Below, one piece after another: positions 52,417 to 62,820 of a stretch of DNA of 64,000 bases; within the stretch, counting starts at the first letter, position 1, and each line of letters starts with the position of its first letter. The stretch is from NCBI RefSeq assembly GCF_020687765.1, contig NZ_JAJEWJ010000010.1, positions 62,001-126,000 on the forward strand, given 5' to 3'. This DNA comes from Sphingobacterium sp. FBM7-1 (GTDB lineage Bacteria > Bacteroidota > Bacteroidia > Sphingobacteriales > Sphingobacteriaceae). Under the pieces are notes generated by a model that worked only from the letters and a program-made list of their open reading frames with translations, searched no databases and was not told where the DNA came from. The translations under genes were made by a program, and so were the position numbers.

Positions 52417-52806
52417 ATGAAAAGATTATTGGCAATATTTTTTCTTTTTAACTTTCTGAGTGCAAATACGGCATTCGGAGAGGTACTGAAATTGCCAATG
52501 CTTGTACAACATTATTTGGAACATACCAATGAAGATAAAGACGTTACCATCTTCAATTTTTTAGTGCAGCATTATACGGGAGGGATCAATCACGACCATC
52601 GGGAAAACCACAACCACCACGACCAACTGCCGTTTAAGGCTATTGATGGTCACTTCTCGTCGGTTGTTTCCATTGCTGCATCGCCTTCTATTGTGATTTC
52701 TAACAACACTTTAGTTGTAACATCTATAAAATTACCTGCTTACAGCCAACAAAGCTATTCAAACGCATATCTGAACACCATCTGGCAACCGCCACGCTTT
52801 AGTTAA
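52417..52806 (+). CDS. Small exported His-rich protein, function unknown
   Basis: A 129-residue protein with a signal peptide (cleavage near TAFG|E). It has LPMLVQHYLEHTNEDKD and a His/Asn-rich loop (INHDHRENHNHHDQ) that could bind metal, then a hydrophobic C-terminal half. Proteins of this kind often precede CusA/CzcA genes in Bacteroidota, and here the pump starts 80 bases downstream. No domain was recognised. The -7 box sits almost on its start codon. Confidence 0.7.
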   Translation: MKRLLAIFFLFNFLSANTAFGEVLKLPMLVQHYLEHTNEDKDVTIFNFLVQHYTGGINHDHRENHNHHDQLPFKAIDGHFSSVVSIAASPSIVISNNTLVVTSIKLPAYSQQSYSNAYLNTIWQPPRFS

Positions 52807-52886
52807 TCATTTTTTGAATGAACGATAGGCTTTTTACTGTGCCTATCGCAATTGCACATTTCTCAAAACGATTAATTAAATGAATT

Positions 52887-55800
52887 ATGCTGAATAAAAT
52901 CATTGAGTTTTCAATAAAGAACAAACTCATCATAGGGCTGTTTGTACTTGCCCTTATTTGTTACGGAATTTATGAAGTTAGAAAGCTTCCAATCGATGCC
53001 GTTCCCGATATAACAAATAACCAGGTGCAAGTGATTACGGTAGCTCCTGCATTGGGTGCTCCCGATGTGGAACGCCTCATTACCTTCCCTATCGAACAGG
53101 TCAACAACAACATTCCCGGACTGATAGAACTCCGCAGTTTTTCACGCTTTGGATTGTCCGTGGTAACGATTGTTTTTGAAGATGATATCGACATTTACTG
53201 GGCAAGACAACAGGTTTCTGAACGATTGCAACAGGCTCAGGAGCAAATCCCCAAAGGTGTTGGGACACCTGTCTTAGCACCCGTTACCACAGGATTGGGC
53301 GAAATTTATCAATACACCGTTCGCCCGAAAAAAGGTTACGAAGACCAATACAATGTGATGGAATTACGAACCATTCAGGACTGGATTGTCCGGAGGCAAT
53401 TATTGGATGTAAAAGGCGTAGCCGAAGTGAGCAGTTTTGGCGGATACCTCAAGCAATACGAAGTAGCGGTCATTCCCGAAAAACTAATGGCATATAATAT
53501 TACCATTGGCGATGTATTCACAGCTTTGGAAACCAACAACCAAAATACGGGTGGCTCTTATATAGAAAAAGGTCCTACCATTTTATTTATCCGAAGCGAA
53601 GGATTAGTCGGCGGTATGGAAGACATTCAGAATATCGTCGTTAAAAATCTGCCCAACGGAATGCCATTATTAATTCGTGATGTAGGTGAAGTCCGTTTGG
53701 GAAGTGCTCCACGATACGGAGCAATGACGTATAATGGCGAACAGGAAGTATCCGGAGCGGTGGTGATGATGCTGAAAGGCGAAAACAGCAACGAAGTCAT
53801 CAAAAGCATCAAAGAACGCATTACCCAGATCGAGAAAACACTGCCCGAAGGTGTTATGATAGATGCTTTTCTGGACCGTACCAAAATGGTAAACAACTCC
53901 ATCAGTACCGTAACCACTAACCTGCTGGAGGGGGCTTTGATCGTGGTTTTTGTGTTGGTGTTGTTTCTGGGCAATTTTAGGGCAGGATTGCTCGTAGCTT
54001 CGGTCATTCCGTTGTCTATGTTGTTTGCGATAATCCTGATGAACACCTTTGGCGTGAGTGGTAACCTTATGAGCTTGGGAGCCTTGGATTTCGGATTGAT
54101 TGTGGATGGAGCTGTGATTATCGTGGAAGCGGTTTTACACAAGCTATCCCACAATAAAGTATTTAAAAATGTCAATAAACTTACACAGTCCGAAATGGAC
54201 GAAGAGGTGAAAACTTCTGCATCAGGAATGATGAACGCAGCTGTTTTCGGACAGATTATCATCCTGATCGTTTATCTGCCCATTTTTACCCTGCGGGGCA
54301 TTGAAGGAAAAATGTTTATGCCGATGGCACAGACCGTAGTTTTTGCTTTGCTCGGTGCTTTCCTGCTTTCACTCACTTATATTCCGATGATGAGTTCCCT
54401 GGTTTTGAGCAAAAAAATCTCGCACAAAACCACATTTTCGGATAGGATGATGAACCGTTTGGAACGTTTTTATCAAAAATACCTGACCAAAATATTACGT
54501 CGTCAAAAAATGGTTTTGGCAACTGTTTTAGGATTGTTTGCGGTTGCCGTTTTCATATTCACAAGATTAGGCGGAGAATTTATACCGGCATTGCCCGAGG
54601 GCGATTTTGCAGTGGACACCCGGGTTTTGCCGGGTAGTAATCTGAATACTTCGGTTGAAGCGGTCTCAAAAGCATCTAAAATTATCCTCGAAAAATTCCC
54701 GGAAGTGGAAAAAGTAGTCGGAAAAACAGGAAGCAGTGAAGTGCCAACCGATCCGATGGCGGTGGACGCATCAGATATGATGATTATTTTGAAACCACGC
54801 AAAGAATGGACTTCCGCTAAAACCTATACCGAACTGGAAGCTAAAATGTCCGCAGCCTTGGAAGCCTTGCCGGGCGTTTCTTTCGGTTTTCAATATCCTG
54901 TGAATATGCGTTTTAACGAACTGATGTCCGGAGCGAGACAGGATGTAGTGGTGAAAATCTTTGGTGAGGATCTGGACACACTGGCAACTTATGCAGCTCA
55001 ATTGGGGAGATTGAGTAGTTCAGTAGAAGGCAGTGAGGCGGTTTATGTAGAAGCCGTAACTGGAATGCCTCAAATAGTGATTGATTACCATCGTTCTACT
55101 ATTGCACAATACGGTTTGAACATCAGCGATATTAACCGGGTGGTTAATGCCGCTTTTGCCGGAGAAAGCAGCGGAATGGTTTACGAAGGCGAAAGACGCT
55201 TTGATTTGGTGGTGCGTCTGGCTGGCGAAAAACGGAAAAACTTAGAAGATGTCCGGCAACTATTGATTACTACCCCACAAGGAGCACAAATTCCGTTGAG
55301 TGCTGTTGCCAATGTGGATATTGAGGAAGGTCCTAATCAAATCCAACGGGATAATTCGCAACGCAGAATTATTGTAGGGTTTAATGTTCGTGGCAGAGAT
55401 ATTCAAAGCACAGTAAGTGAATTGCAGCAAAAGGTGGAAGAACAGATAAAACTGCCTCCGGGGTATTACATCACCTATGGCGGAGCTTTTGAGAATTTAG
55501 AAGCGGCAAAAGACCGGCTATATGTTGCCGTTCCGCTTGCTTTGGCACTTATTTTCCTGCTGCTATATTTTGCCTTTGGTTCGGTGAAGCAAGGTTTGCT
55601 CATTTACAGCACAATTCCACTTTCGGCCATCGGGGGGATTTTTGCGTTAGCCATCAGGGATATTTCATTCAGTGTCAGTGCCGGCATTGGTTTTATCGCT
55701 TTGTTTGGTGTGGCGGTGCTCAACGGAATTGTATTGATGGCAGAGTTTAACCGACTGACAAAGCAAGGTTATACAAACCTGAAACGTATCGTGATGATGG

Positions 55801-57230
55801 GAACCAAAACCCGTTTGCGTCCCGTATTAATGACCGCATCGGTTGCTTCACTTGGATTTTTGCCTATGGCACTCAGCACAGGCGAAGGTGCTGAGGTGCA
55901 AAGACCATTAGCGACTGTAGTGATTGGCGGTTTATTGATTGCCACTTTTTTAACTTTATTTGTTTTACCCATTTTGTATATGCTTACGCACAGAAAAATA
56001 GCTGTCAATAAAAAACTGGTTGCGATGTTTGTGGTATTTTTTGTTTTTTCTTTTCAGGAAATAAACGCTCAAACACCCATCACACTACAACAAGCGATTG
56101 ACACGGCTTTGGTCAATAATCTTTCGGTCAAAAATGAACGTTTGAGAAATGAATACCATCAAAAATTGATAAAATCGGGAACAGCAATTCCGGTAACGGA
56201 TGTTTTTGGTGAATACGGACAAATCAATGGTATTTATAACGATACCCGGTTTGGGATTTTCCAAACGATCAGCTTTCCAACTGTTTATAAACGACAAAAA
56301 GAATTGCTGACCGAAGAGTGGAAAAGCAGCCTGTTGAGTACCGATGTTCAGGAAGCACAACTCAAAAAGCAGGTTTCACAGGTTTTCTATACGCTGGTTT
56401 ACCTGCATCACAAAAGAGAGCTATTGCAAAAAACCGATACGCTGTTTGCAGAATTTTTGAACAAAGCTACCCTTCGTTTTAAAGCCGGAGAAAGTAATGT
56501 TCTGGAAAAAACAACTGCCGAAAACCAACGTGGACAAATGGCATTGCAACTGGTGCAGTTGGAAAAAGACTGGGAGATTGTGCAGTTGCAGTTTCAACTT
56601 TTGCTGAATACGGAAAAAGATTTTGTTCCAATGGAAGATGCTTATTTAGGTATTCCATTTTTAGAAAATGACAGTTCTTTATTGACTTCACATCCTGAAA
56701 TACAGTTTTTGAAACAGCAACAACAGATAGCCAATGCTGTTACCAAATCAGAGCAATCAAAATTATTGCCTGACCTTTCTTTTGGATACAACCTGATGGG
56801 AATGCGTGGAATGGGACCGGACGATAAATTATACAATAGTACACCGCAGTTCCATTCGATACAAATTGGCTTGGGTATTCCAGTTTTTACGGGTAGTCAA
56901 AAAGCAAAAATCAATGCAGCAAAAATCAATGAAAATATCGCCGCCAATGAATACGAATGGAAGTTGAAAAACTTTGAAAATGCGTATCATTCTGCTTTTA
57001 TGGAATATCAAAAGTTTGAAGAAATGGTTCGTTATTTTGAAAGCACAGCCTTGAAAAACGCAGCAACCATTACTGAAACAGCCGAAAAGCAATTTCTGAA
57101 CGGTGACATCAATTATTTGGAATGGGTGCTTTCAATCAATCAGGCGATCGGCATTCAAAGTGATTATATCGAAGCGGTAAAAAATCTGAATAATGCTCTT
57201 GCCGAACTTAATTTTTACAACAATCAATAA
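52887..57230 (+). CDS. CusA/CzcA heavy-metal RND pump fused to a TolC-like channel domain
   Basis: A 1447-residue protein in two parts. Residues 1 to about 1038 are an HME-RND proton antiporter: a first helix at about 12-30, FEDDIDIYWARQQVSERLQQ in the porter domain, and the TM4 acidic pair Asp401 and Asp407 in LDFGLIVDGAVIIVE. Residues about 1062-1447 match the outer-membrane factor family (ITLQQAIDTALVNN start, long helices). The joint (1043-1061) looks like a signal peptide ending in INA|Q and may be a membrane linker or a cleavage site. The pump exports Cu, Ag or Co/Zn/Cd; specificity cannot be read here. The adaptor gene follows by 12 bases. Confidence 0.93.
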   Translation: MLNKIIEFSIKNKLIIGLFVLALICYGIYEVRKLPIDAVPDITNNQVQVITVAPALGAPDVERLITFPIEQVNNNIPGLIELRSFSRFGLSVVTIVFEDDIDIYWARQQVSERLQQAQEQIPKGVGTPVLAPVTTGLGEIYQYTVRPKKGYEDQYNVMELRTIQDWIVRRQLLDVKGVAEVSSFGGYLKQYEVAVIPEKLMAYNITIGDVFTALETNNQNTGGSYIEKGPTILFIRSEGLVGGMEDIQNIVVKNLPNGMPLLIRDVGEVRLGSAPRYGAMTYNGEQEVSGAVVMMLKGENSNEVIKSIKERITQIEKTLPEGVMIDAFLDRTKMVNNSISTVTTNLLEGALIVVFVLVLFLGNFRAGLLVASVIPLSMLFAIILMNTFGVSGNLMSLGALDFGLIVDGAVIIVEAVLHKLSHNKVFKNVNKLTQSEMDEEVKTSASGMMNAAVFGQIIILIVYLPIFTLRGIEGKMFMPMAQTVVFALLGAFLLSLTYIPMMSSLVLSKKISHKTTFSDRMMNRLERFYQKYLTKILRRQKMVLATVLGLFAVAVFIFTRLGGEFIPALPEGDFAVDTRVLPGSNLNTSVEAVSKASKIILEKFPEVEKVVGKTGSSEVPTDPMAVDASDMMIILKPRKEWTSAKTYTELEAKMSAALEALPGVSFGFQYPVNMRFNELMSGARQDVVVKIFGEDLDTLATYAAQLGRLSSSVEGSEAVYVEAVTGMPQIVIDYHRSTIAQYGLNISDINRVVNAAFAGESSGMVYEGERRFDLVVRLAGEKRKNLEDVRQLLITTPQGAQIPLSAVANVDIEEGPNQIQRDNSQRRIIVGFNVRGRDIQSTVSELQQKVEEQIKLPPGYYITYGGAFENLEAAKDRLYVAVPLALALIFLLLYFAFGSVKQGLLIYSTIPLSAIGGIFALAIRDISFSVSAGIGFIALFGVAVLNGIVLMAEFNRLTKQGYTNLKRIVMMGTKTRLRPVLMTASVASLGFLPMALSTGEGAEVQRPLATVVIGGLLIATFLTLFVLPILYMLTHRKIAVNKKLVAMFVVFFVFSFQEINAQTPITLQQAIDTALVNNLSVKNERLRNEYHQKLIKSGTAIPVTDVFGEYGQINGIYNDTRFGIFQTISFPTVYKRQKELLTEEWKSSLLSTDVQEAQLKKQVSQVFYTLVYLHHKRELLQKTDTLFAEFLNKATLRFKAGESNVLEKTTAENQRGQMALQLVQLEKDWEIVQLQFQLLLNTEKDFVPMEDAYLGIPFLENDSSLLTSHPEIQFLKQQQQIANAVTKSEQSKLLPDLSFGYNLMGMRGMGPDDKLYNSTPQFHSIQIGLGIPVFTGSQKAKINAAKINENIAANEYEWKLKNFENAYHSAFMEYQKFEEMVRYFESTALKNAATITETAEKQFLNGDINYLEWVLSINQAIGIQSDYIEAVKNLNNALAELNFYNNQ

Positions 57231-57242
57231 AATTCTGGAAAA

Positions 57243-58376
57243 ATGAAAAATATAATTTTAATCATAAATATAGCACTGTTACTCGCTTCCTGCGGAAATG
57301 ACAAAAAGCAGAGCGATGCAGAAAATGAGCAACCAACCCAGGAAAACACACTTTCGCTTACGGACGAACAGTATAGAAATGCTGCAATTGAAACAGGTAA
57401 GATTTTCACATCCAATATTTCTTCCGTACTCAAATTAAACGGAAAGATTGATGTACTGCCACAAAGTTTGGTTACGGTAAGTGTTCCGTTGGGTGGTTAT
57501 CTGAAATCAACAAAATTACTGCCCGGAATGCACATCCGCAAAGGGGAACCATTGGCAGTAATGGAAGACATACAGTATATACAGTTGCAACAGGATTATT
57601 TAACCGCAAAAGCCCAGTTGAGTTTAACCGAAAGCGAGTACAACCGTCAGAAAGAGCTGAACCAAAGCAAAGCCACGAGCGATAAAGTGTTTGAGCAAAC
57701 AAGAACGAACTATCAAACGCAGTTGGTTTTACTGAAATCGCTGGAAGAAAAACTGAAATTGATAGGCTTAAATCCCCAAAGAATAAGTGCCGGTACCATT
57801 TCAAAAAGCATTAATGTTTATTCACCTATATCGGGTTTTGTATCGGCAGTAAATGTTAATATTGGGAAATATGTAACCCCAAGTGATATACTCTTTGAGT
57901 TGGTAAACCCTAATGACATTCATTTGAACTTGACCGTTTTTGAAAAAGACATCAATAAACTTGCTGTGGGTCAAAAATTATTGGCATACTCCAATAGCCA
58001 TCCGCAGACGAAATATCCTTTGGAAGTCATTCTCATCAGCAAAAACATCTCCGGCCAGAATGCTGCTGAAGTGCATTGCCAGTTTGAGCAGTATGACAAC
58101 GGCTTGCTTCCCGGAATGTTTATGAATGCCGAAATAGAGGTTTCTACCCATAACGCTAATGTGCTTCCTGAAGAGGCGATTGTTCGATTTGAAAACAAAC
58201 ACTATGTTTTTGTGGAGAAAAGAAAACAAGCTTTTGAAATGAAAGAAGTACAAACCGGAAATGCTGAAAATAATCTTATAGAAATCATCAATGCCGAGCA
58301 GTTTGGTAATGAAAATATTGTTGTCAAAAATGCTTACACGCTCTTAATGGCACTGAAAAATGAAAGTGAGGAGTAA
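57243..58376 (+). CDS. RND efflux periplasmic adaptor (CusB type)
   Basis: A 377-residue membrane-fusion lipoprotein (signal ending in LLASCGN). It has the barrel-sandwich start (VSVPLGGYLKSTKLLPGMHI), a coiled-coil hairpin (about 110-165), the second half of the lipoyl domain (SPISGFVSAVNVNIGKYVTP) and a beta-barrel (LNLTVFEKDINKLAVGQKL). It links the RND pump to the outer-membrane channel. It lies 12 bases after the fused pump gene and is surely in one operon with it. Confidence 0.93.
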   Translation: MKNIILIINIALLLASCGNDKKQSDAENEQPTQENTLSLTDEQYRNAAIETGKIFTSNISSVLKLNGKIDVLPQSLVTVSVPLGGYLKSTKLLPGMHIRKGEPLAVMEDIQYIQLQQDYLTAKAQLSLTESEYNRQKELNQSKATSDKVFEQTRTNYQTQLVLLKSLEEKLKLIGLNPQRISAGTISKSINVYSPISGFVSAVNVNIGKYVTPSDILFELVNPNDIHLNLTVFEKDINKLAVGQKLLAYSNSHPQTKYPLEVILISKNISGQNAAEVHCQFEQYDNGLLPGMFMNAEIEVSTHNANVLPEEAIVRFENKHYVFVEKRKQAFEMKEVQTGNAENNLIEIINAEQFGNENIVVKNAYTLLMALKNESEE

Positions 58377-58410
58377 ATTATTTCAAATAGAACACTAAAA
58401 TTTTTCAAAT

Positions 58411-58977
58411 ATGAAAACAGATATTAAAATTCAATTTACTCTTATCCATCGCATTTTGCATTGGATAATGGCTTTTGCAATGCCTGTGTTATTTATCACC
58501 GGTTTTCTTCGTATCTACTGGATGAATAAAAAACATATAATCGGTATCATCGAAAGTAAAACAGATTTATTAGCCAAAGAACAGTCAATGGAAATTGCTA
58601 AAAGCATTCTTGAACCAATGTGGCAGTGGCACGAAGTATTTGCACACATTATGATATTTTCATTCCTTGCAAGAATAATTTATATGTTGGCAAAAGGCAT
58701 TCGTTTTCCAAATCCGTTTCAGCGCAATCAACCGCTTAAAGAACGGTTACAGGGTTTTACTTATGTGTATTTTTATCTTTTTGTATTCATTTCTGCCGTT
58801 ACGGGTATTTGTATCAGACAAGGATTTTTTCCACAATGGAAAGAAAATATTGAAGCTGTCCATAAATGGGGTGTTTATTGGTTTCCTATTTTTATTCTAT
58901 TGCATTTTGTGGGAATTGTCATTGCTGAATTATCCAGTAAAAAAGGAGTCACCTCAAAAATGATTGGTGGGGATTAA
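58411..58977 (+). CDS. Cytochrome b/b6-type membrane protein
   Basis: A 188-residue protein with four hydrophobic segments (about 15-35, 65-90, 110-135, 148-172). Possible haem-ligand His residues are His11 and His15 in TLIHRILHWIMAF, His in WHEVFAHIMIF, and His in AVHKWGVYWF and LLHFVGIV. It resembles the b-type subunit of Ni/Fe-hydrogenases and thiosulfate reductases, and small cytochrome b561-like proteins. It lies 34 bases after the adaptor gene. It might supply redox reactions at the envelope (inference). Confidence 0.82.
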   Translation: MKTDIKIQFTLIHRILHWIMAFAMPVLFITGFLRIYWMNKKHIIGIIESKTDLLAKEQSMEIAKSILEPMWQWHEVFAHIMIFSFLARIIYMLAKGIRFPNPFQRNQPLKERLQGFTYVYFYLFVFISAVTGICIRQGFFPQWKENIEAVHKWGVYWFPIFILLHFVGIVIAELSSKKGVTSKMIGGD

Positions 58978-59115
58978 AGAAAAATTTTGATATTGATAAG
59001 CCAAAATACTTTACAATAATATAACCTATCGACCTTATATATTTTGGAAAAATATATATTAATTAAATGATTATGAACCGTAATAACCAATAATTTTAAC
59101 GCAAAGATTTCATTA

Positions 59116-60240
59116 ATGAGCGAACATAACAACATCAAAGAAATTGCCCGACTTTTTCTGAAACTGGGATTTACGGCATTTGGTGGTCCTGCTGGTCATA
59201 CTGCTATGATGCGGGAGGAAGTTGTAGTGAAAAGAAATTGGTTATCCGAGCAGCAATTTCTTGATTTGATGGGAGCTACAAATTTAATTCCTGGTCCCAA
59301 CAGTACTGAACTCGCCATACATATTGGTAAAGAAAAAGGCGGCTGGAAGGGAATGCTTGTTGCCGGAAGTCTTTTTATTCTTCCTGCCGTACTTATCACG
59401 GGGATTTTTGCTTATTTGTACAAAATATATGGACAACTTCCTCAAGTCGAACCATTTGTTTATGGTATCAAACCCGCAATTATTGCCATTATTTTGGCAG
59501 CAGTCTATCCATTAGGCAAGCAATCTGTAAAATCTAAAGAGTTGGCTATTGTTGGATTATTGGTTTTAATTTTTTCATTTTTTGTGCAAAATGAAATCTT
59601 ATTAATGTTTGGTTTCGGTTTACTATTTATGCTTTATAAATCACTTAAAGAGAAGCATACACTCAACAGTTTTTTCCCGATTCCGTTCTTGTCCATTCCC
59701 TTAATGACCACAATTTCTGTTACCAACCTCAAACTGTTTTGGATTTTCCTAAAGATAGGAGCAGTTTTGTACGGAAGTGGTTATGTGTTGTTTGCATTTT
59801 TAGATTCTGAACTCGTGACCACAGGTATTTTAAGTCGCCAAGAACTGATTGATGCCATTGCCGTGGGGCAGTTTACGCCCGGCCCCGTTACGTCTTCGGT
59901 TACATTTATTGGTTATCAAATCAATGGAATTTGGGGTGCAATTATCTCAACATTTGCTGTCTTTTTGCCTTCTTTTATTTTCGTCGCATTATTGAATCCA
60001 ATTTTGAAATTTTTACGAAAATCAACACGTTTCTCTTCCTTTTTAGATGCAGTAAATATTGCTTCGGTAGCACTCATTATTTCGGTCTGCATCATTATGG
60101 GAAGAGAAGTAATAACCGACTGGCGGACGATATCCATTGCAATCATCAGCCTTTTTCTAACCTTTGGCTTCCGAAAAATAAGCTCCGTCGTTATCATACT
60201 TCTTGGGTCTTTGACGGGCTATTTATTACATCTAATATAA
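59116..60240 (+). CDS. ChrA-type chromate transporter
   Basis: A 374-residue two-domain CHR protein. The N-terminal half has FLKLGFTAFGGPAGHTAMMR, WLSEQQFLDLMGATNLIPGP and NSTELAIHIG; the C-terminal half has FLKIGAVLYGSGYVLFAFL, AVGQFTPGPVTSSVTFIGYQ and a run of helices. ChrA exports chromate from the cytoplasm by proton antiport. The length matches long-chain members. The 139-base gap before it is AT-rich, with a small hairpin (TATATATTTT / AAAATATATA) near 59036-59058. Confidence 0.88.
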   Translation: MSEHNNIKEIARLFLKLGFTAFGGPAGHTAMMREEVVVKRNWLSEQQFLDLMGATNLIPGPNSTELAIHIGKEKGGWKGMLVAGSLFILPAVLITGIFAYLYKIYGQLPQVEPFVYGIKPAIIAIILAAVYPLGKQSVKSKELAIVGLLVLIFSFFVQNEILLMFGFGLLFMLYKSLKEKHTLNSFFPIPFLSIPLMTTISVTNLKLFWIFLKIGAVLYGSGYVLFAFLDSELVTTGILSRQELIDAIAVGQFTPGPVTSSVTFIGYQINGIWGAIISTFAVFLPSFIFVALLNPILKFLRKSTRFSSFLDAVNIASVALIISVCIIMGREVITDWRTISIAIISLFLTFGFRKISSVVIILLGSLTGYLLHLI

Positions 60241-60255
60241 TTAAAATATAGTTTT

Positions 60256-62778
60256 ATGACACCCTATAACATTCCCAAACACCTGACCGGACTGTCGGAA
60301 GAGGAACTGAAAATCTCTCGTAGCCAATTCGGTTACAACCAGGCAGACAACATTAAAAAAAATATCTGGTACACGATGCTATTGGACATCCTGAAAGAGC
60401 CGATGTTGCTTTTGCTCATTGCCGTGGCGATTATTTATGTGATTGTGGGCAATTATTCCGAAGCAATTTTTATGTTGGGAGCGATTATAGCCGTTTCGGG
60501 TATTTCGTTCTATCAGGACAATCGTAGTAAAAAGGCATTGGAAGCCTTGGAAAAACTGAACGAACCGCTCAGTACCGTTATCCGAAATTCAAAAGTAATA
60601 CAAATCCCTACCCACGAAATTGCCGTGGGCGACTTGTGCATAACCGAAGAAGGAAAGATGATCAATGCCGATGGTGAGATTGTGCATAGCAATGATTTTT
60701 CGGTCAATGAAGCATCGCTAACAGGAGAAAGCTTTTCGGTGTTCAAAAGTCAGGAAACCGATGACAGAAAAGTATATAGCGGTTCGTTGACGGTTTCTGG
60801 ACTGGCGGTTTTTAAAGTGGAAAAAATCGGTACGGAAACCAAGCTGGGAAAAATCGGACAATCCATTCAGAACATCAAAGGAGAGCAATCTCCCTTACAA
60901 ATTCAGATTACAAAATTTGTCAAATGGATGGCAATCATCGGCATTGTTGTTTTTTTATTAGTTTGGGCATACAGTTTTTGGCAATCAAGAGATATTATTG
61001 AAAGTTTGTTGGTCGGACTGACTTTGGCAATGTCCATTTTACCCGAAGAAATTCCTGTGGCTTTTACCACATTTATGGCATTGGGAGCGTGGAAATTAAT
61101 GCGAGAAGGGATTATCATCAAACGAAGCAGTGTGGTAGAAACATTGGGAAGTACCACGGTGATTTGCGCAGATAAAACCGGCACCATTACCGAAAATTCG
61201 ATGCACTTGAAAGCCCTTTTTGATTACAAATCCAACAAGATTTTTGACGAAGCTGATTTTAACACACCCGAACTGTCCGAACTCATTGCGTTTGCGATGT
61301 GGAGTAGTGAACCTGTTCCGTTTGATCCGATGGAGAAAACGCTGCATCAGGTTTATGAAAAAACTCAAGCCGATGACCAACGGAAGAACTTCCAAATGAT
61401 ACACGAATATCCCTTGGAAGGAAAACCGCCAATGATGACACATCTTTTTGAAAATGAACAGGATGAAAGAATTATTGCCACCAAAGGTGCTCCCGAAGCC
61501 ATTCTTGCGTCATCAAATTTGTCGGAAATTGAAAAAGAAAAACTTCGCCGGCATATCAGCGATTTTGGCAAACAGGGCTATCGATTATTGGGTGTAGCCA
61601 AGTCAAATTTTGAAGGAACTGATTATCCCGAAAAACAACAGGATTTCAACTTTGAATTCTTAGGATTTACCGTGTTTTACGACCCACCAAAGAAAAATAT
61701 TCAGGAAGTATTCCAAAAAATATACGATGCCGGAATTAAAGTAAAGGTGATTACAGGCGATAATGCCGACACCACCCTTGCCATTGCCCGGCAAGCGGGA
61801 ATTATCAATGAAACTCCTGCCGTAAACGGAGCAGAAATTATCCACCACACTGAACCAGAATTGATTGAACTGTCAAGAAAAACGACCTTGTTTACCCGAA
61901 TGTTTCCAGAAGCTAAATTAAAAATAGTCAATGCTTTCAAAAAAGATGAAGAAGTTGTTGCTATGTTGGGCGATGGCGTAAACGATGCTCCTGCACTGAA
62001 AGCCGCTCATATTGGTGTTGCAATGGGAAGCAAAGGCACGGAAATAGCCAAAGCAGCAGCTTCATTAGTGATTACCAATGATGATTTGGACAAACTCATC
62101 ACAGGAATTGCAGCAGGGAGACGAATTTATGCCAATATCAAAAAAGCCATTCAGTATATTATCTCCATTCATATTCCTATTATTCTGACCGTTTCGCTGC
62201 CTTTGTTTTTGGGTTGGATTTATCCTCATATTTTTACGCCGGTACATGTTATTTTTCTGGAGTTGATTATGGGACCCACCTGTTCCATTGTCTATGAAAA
62301 TGAACCGATGGAAAAAGACACGATGCAACGAAAACCACGGAAAATGTCCGAAACTTTCTTGAATTGGAAAGAATTAAGCATCAGCATTATTCAAGGTTTG
62401 ATAATTACAGCAGCTGTATTGTTCTCTTATCAATTTTCCGTTCAAAAAGGAAGTAACGAAGAAACTACAAGAGCAATGGTTTTTACTACCTTGATTTTTG
62501 CCAATGTGTTTTTGAGCCTGGTCAATCGCTCATTCGTTTACAGTATGTTTGAGAGTTTCAAATACAAAAACCGTTTATTTCCAGTTATCATCGGAGCAAC
62601 TTTGATATTGCTTTTCGCCATATTGTACATACCGATATTTGCCGGTTTCTTTCACGTAACCGGATTGAACATCCCAGAATTAGGAATGACATTTTTAATC
62701 GCAGCAACTTCAGTTTTGTGGTTTGAGATGTACAAATGGATTGTAAATCGTCAGCAAAAAGTGGACACGTTATTTTAA
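60256..62778 (+). CDS. Cation-translocating P-type ATPase (Ca2+/H+-ATPase-like)
   Basis: An 840-residue P-type ATPase with an N-terminal cation-ATPase domain (about 5-70), LTGESFSVFK, the transmembrane motif MSILPEEIPVAFTTFMALGA, DKTGT with Asp306, KGAPE in the nucleotide domain, VITGDNADTTLAIARQAGI, GDGVNDAPALK, and C-terminal helices to LFWFEMYKW. The PEEIP motif is typical of P2/P3 type pumps (calcium, other alkali or alkaline-earth cations, or protons) and not of heavy-metal P1B pumps. It follows chrA by 15 bases, so both belong to one transcript. Confidence 0.88.
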   Translation: MTPYNIPKHLTGLSEEELKISRSQFGYNQADNIKKNIWYTMLLDILKEPMLLLLIAVAIIYVIVGNYSEAIFMLGAIIAVSGISFYQDNRSKKALEALEKLNEPLSTVIRNSKVIQIPTHEIAVGDLCITEEGKMINADGEIVHSNDFSVNEASLTGESFSVFKSQETDDRKVYSGSLTVSGLAVFKVEKIGTETKLGKIGQSIQNIKGEQSPLQIQITKFVKWMAIIGIVVFLLVWAYSFWQSRDIIESLLVGLTLAMSILPEEIPVAFTTFMALGAWKLMREGIIIKRSSVVETLGSTTVICADKTGTITENSMHLKALFDYKSNKIFDEADFNTPELSELIAFAMWSSEPVPFDPMEKTLHQVYEKTQADDQRKNFQMIHEYPLEGKPPMMTHLFENEQDERIIATKGAPEAILASSNLSEIEKEKLRRHISDFGKQGYRLLGVAKSNFEGTDYPEKQQDFNFEFLGFTVFYDPPKKNIQEVFQKIYDAGIKVKVITGDNADTTLAIARQAGIINETPAVNGAEIIHHTEPELIELSRKTTLFTRMFPEAKLKIVNAFKKDEEVVAMLGDGVNDAPALKAAHIGVAMGSKGTEIAKAAASLVITNDDLDKLITGIAAGRRIYANIKKAIQYIISIHIPIILTVSLPLFLGWIYPHIFTPVHVIFLELIMGPTCSIVYENEPMEKDTMQRKPRKMSETFLNWKELSISIIQGLIITAAVLFSYQFSVQKGSNEETTRAMVFTTLIFANVFLSLVNRSFVYSMFESFKYKNRLFPVIIGATLILLFAILYIPIFAGFFHVTGLNIPELGMTFLIAATSVLWFEMYKWIVNRQQKVDTLF

Positions 62779-62820
62779 AATCATAAGGAGTGTTTTCATC
62801 AAAAAGCATTAGATTTAATT

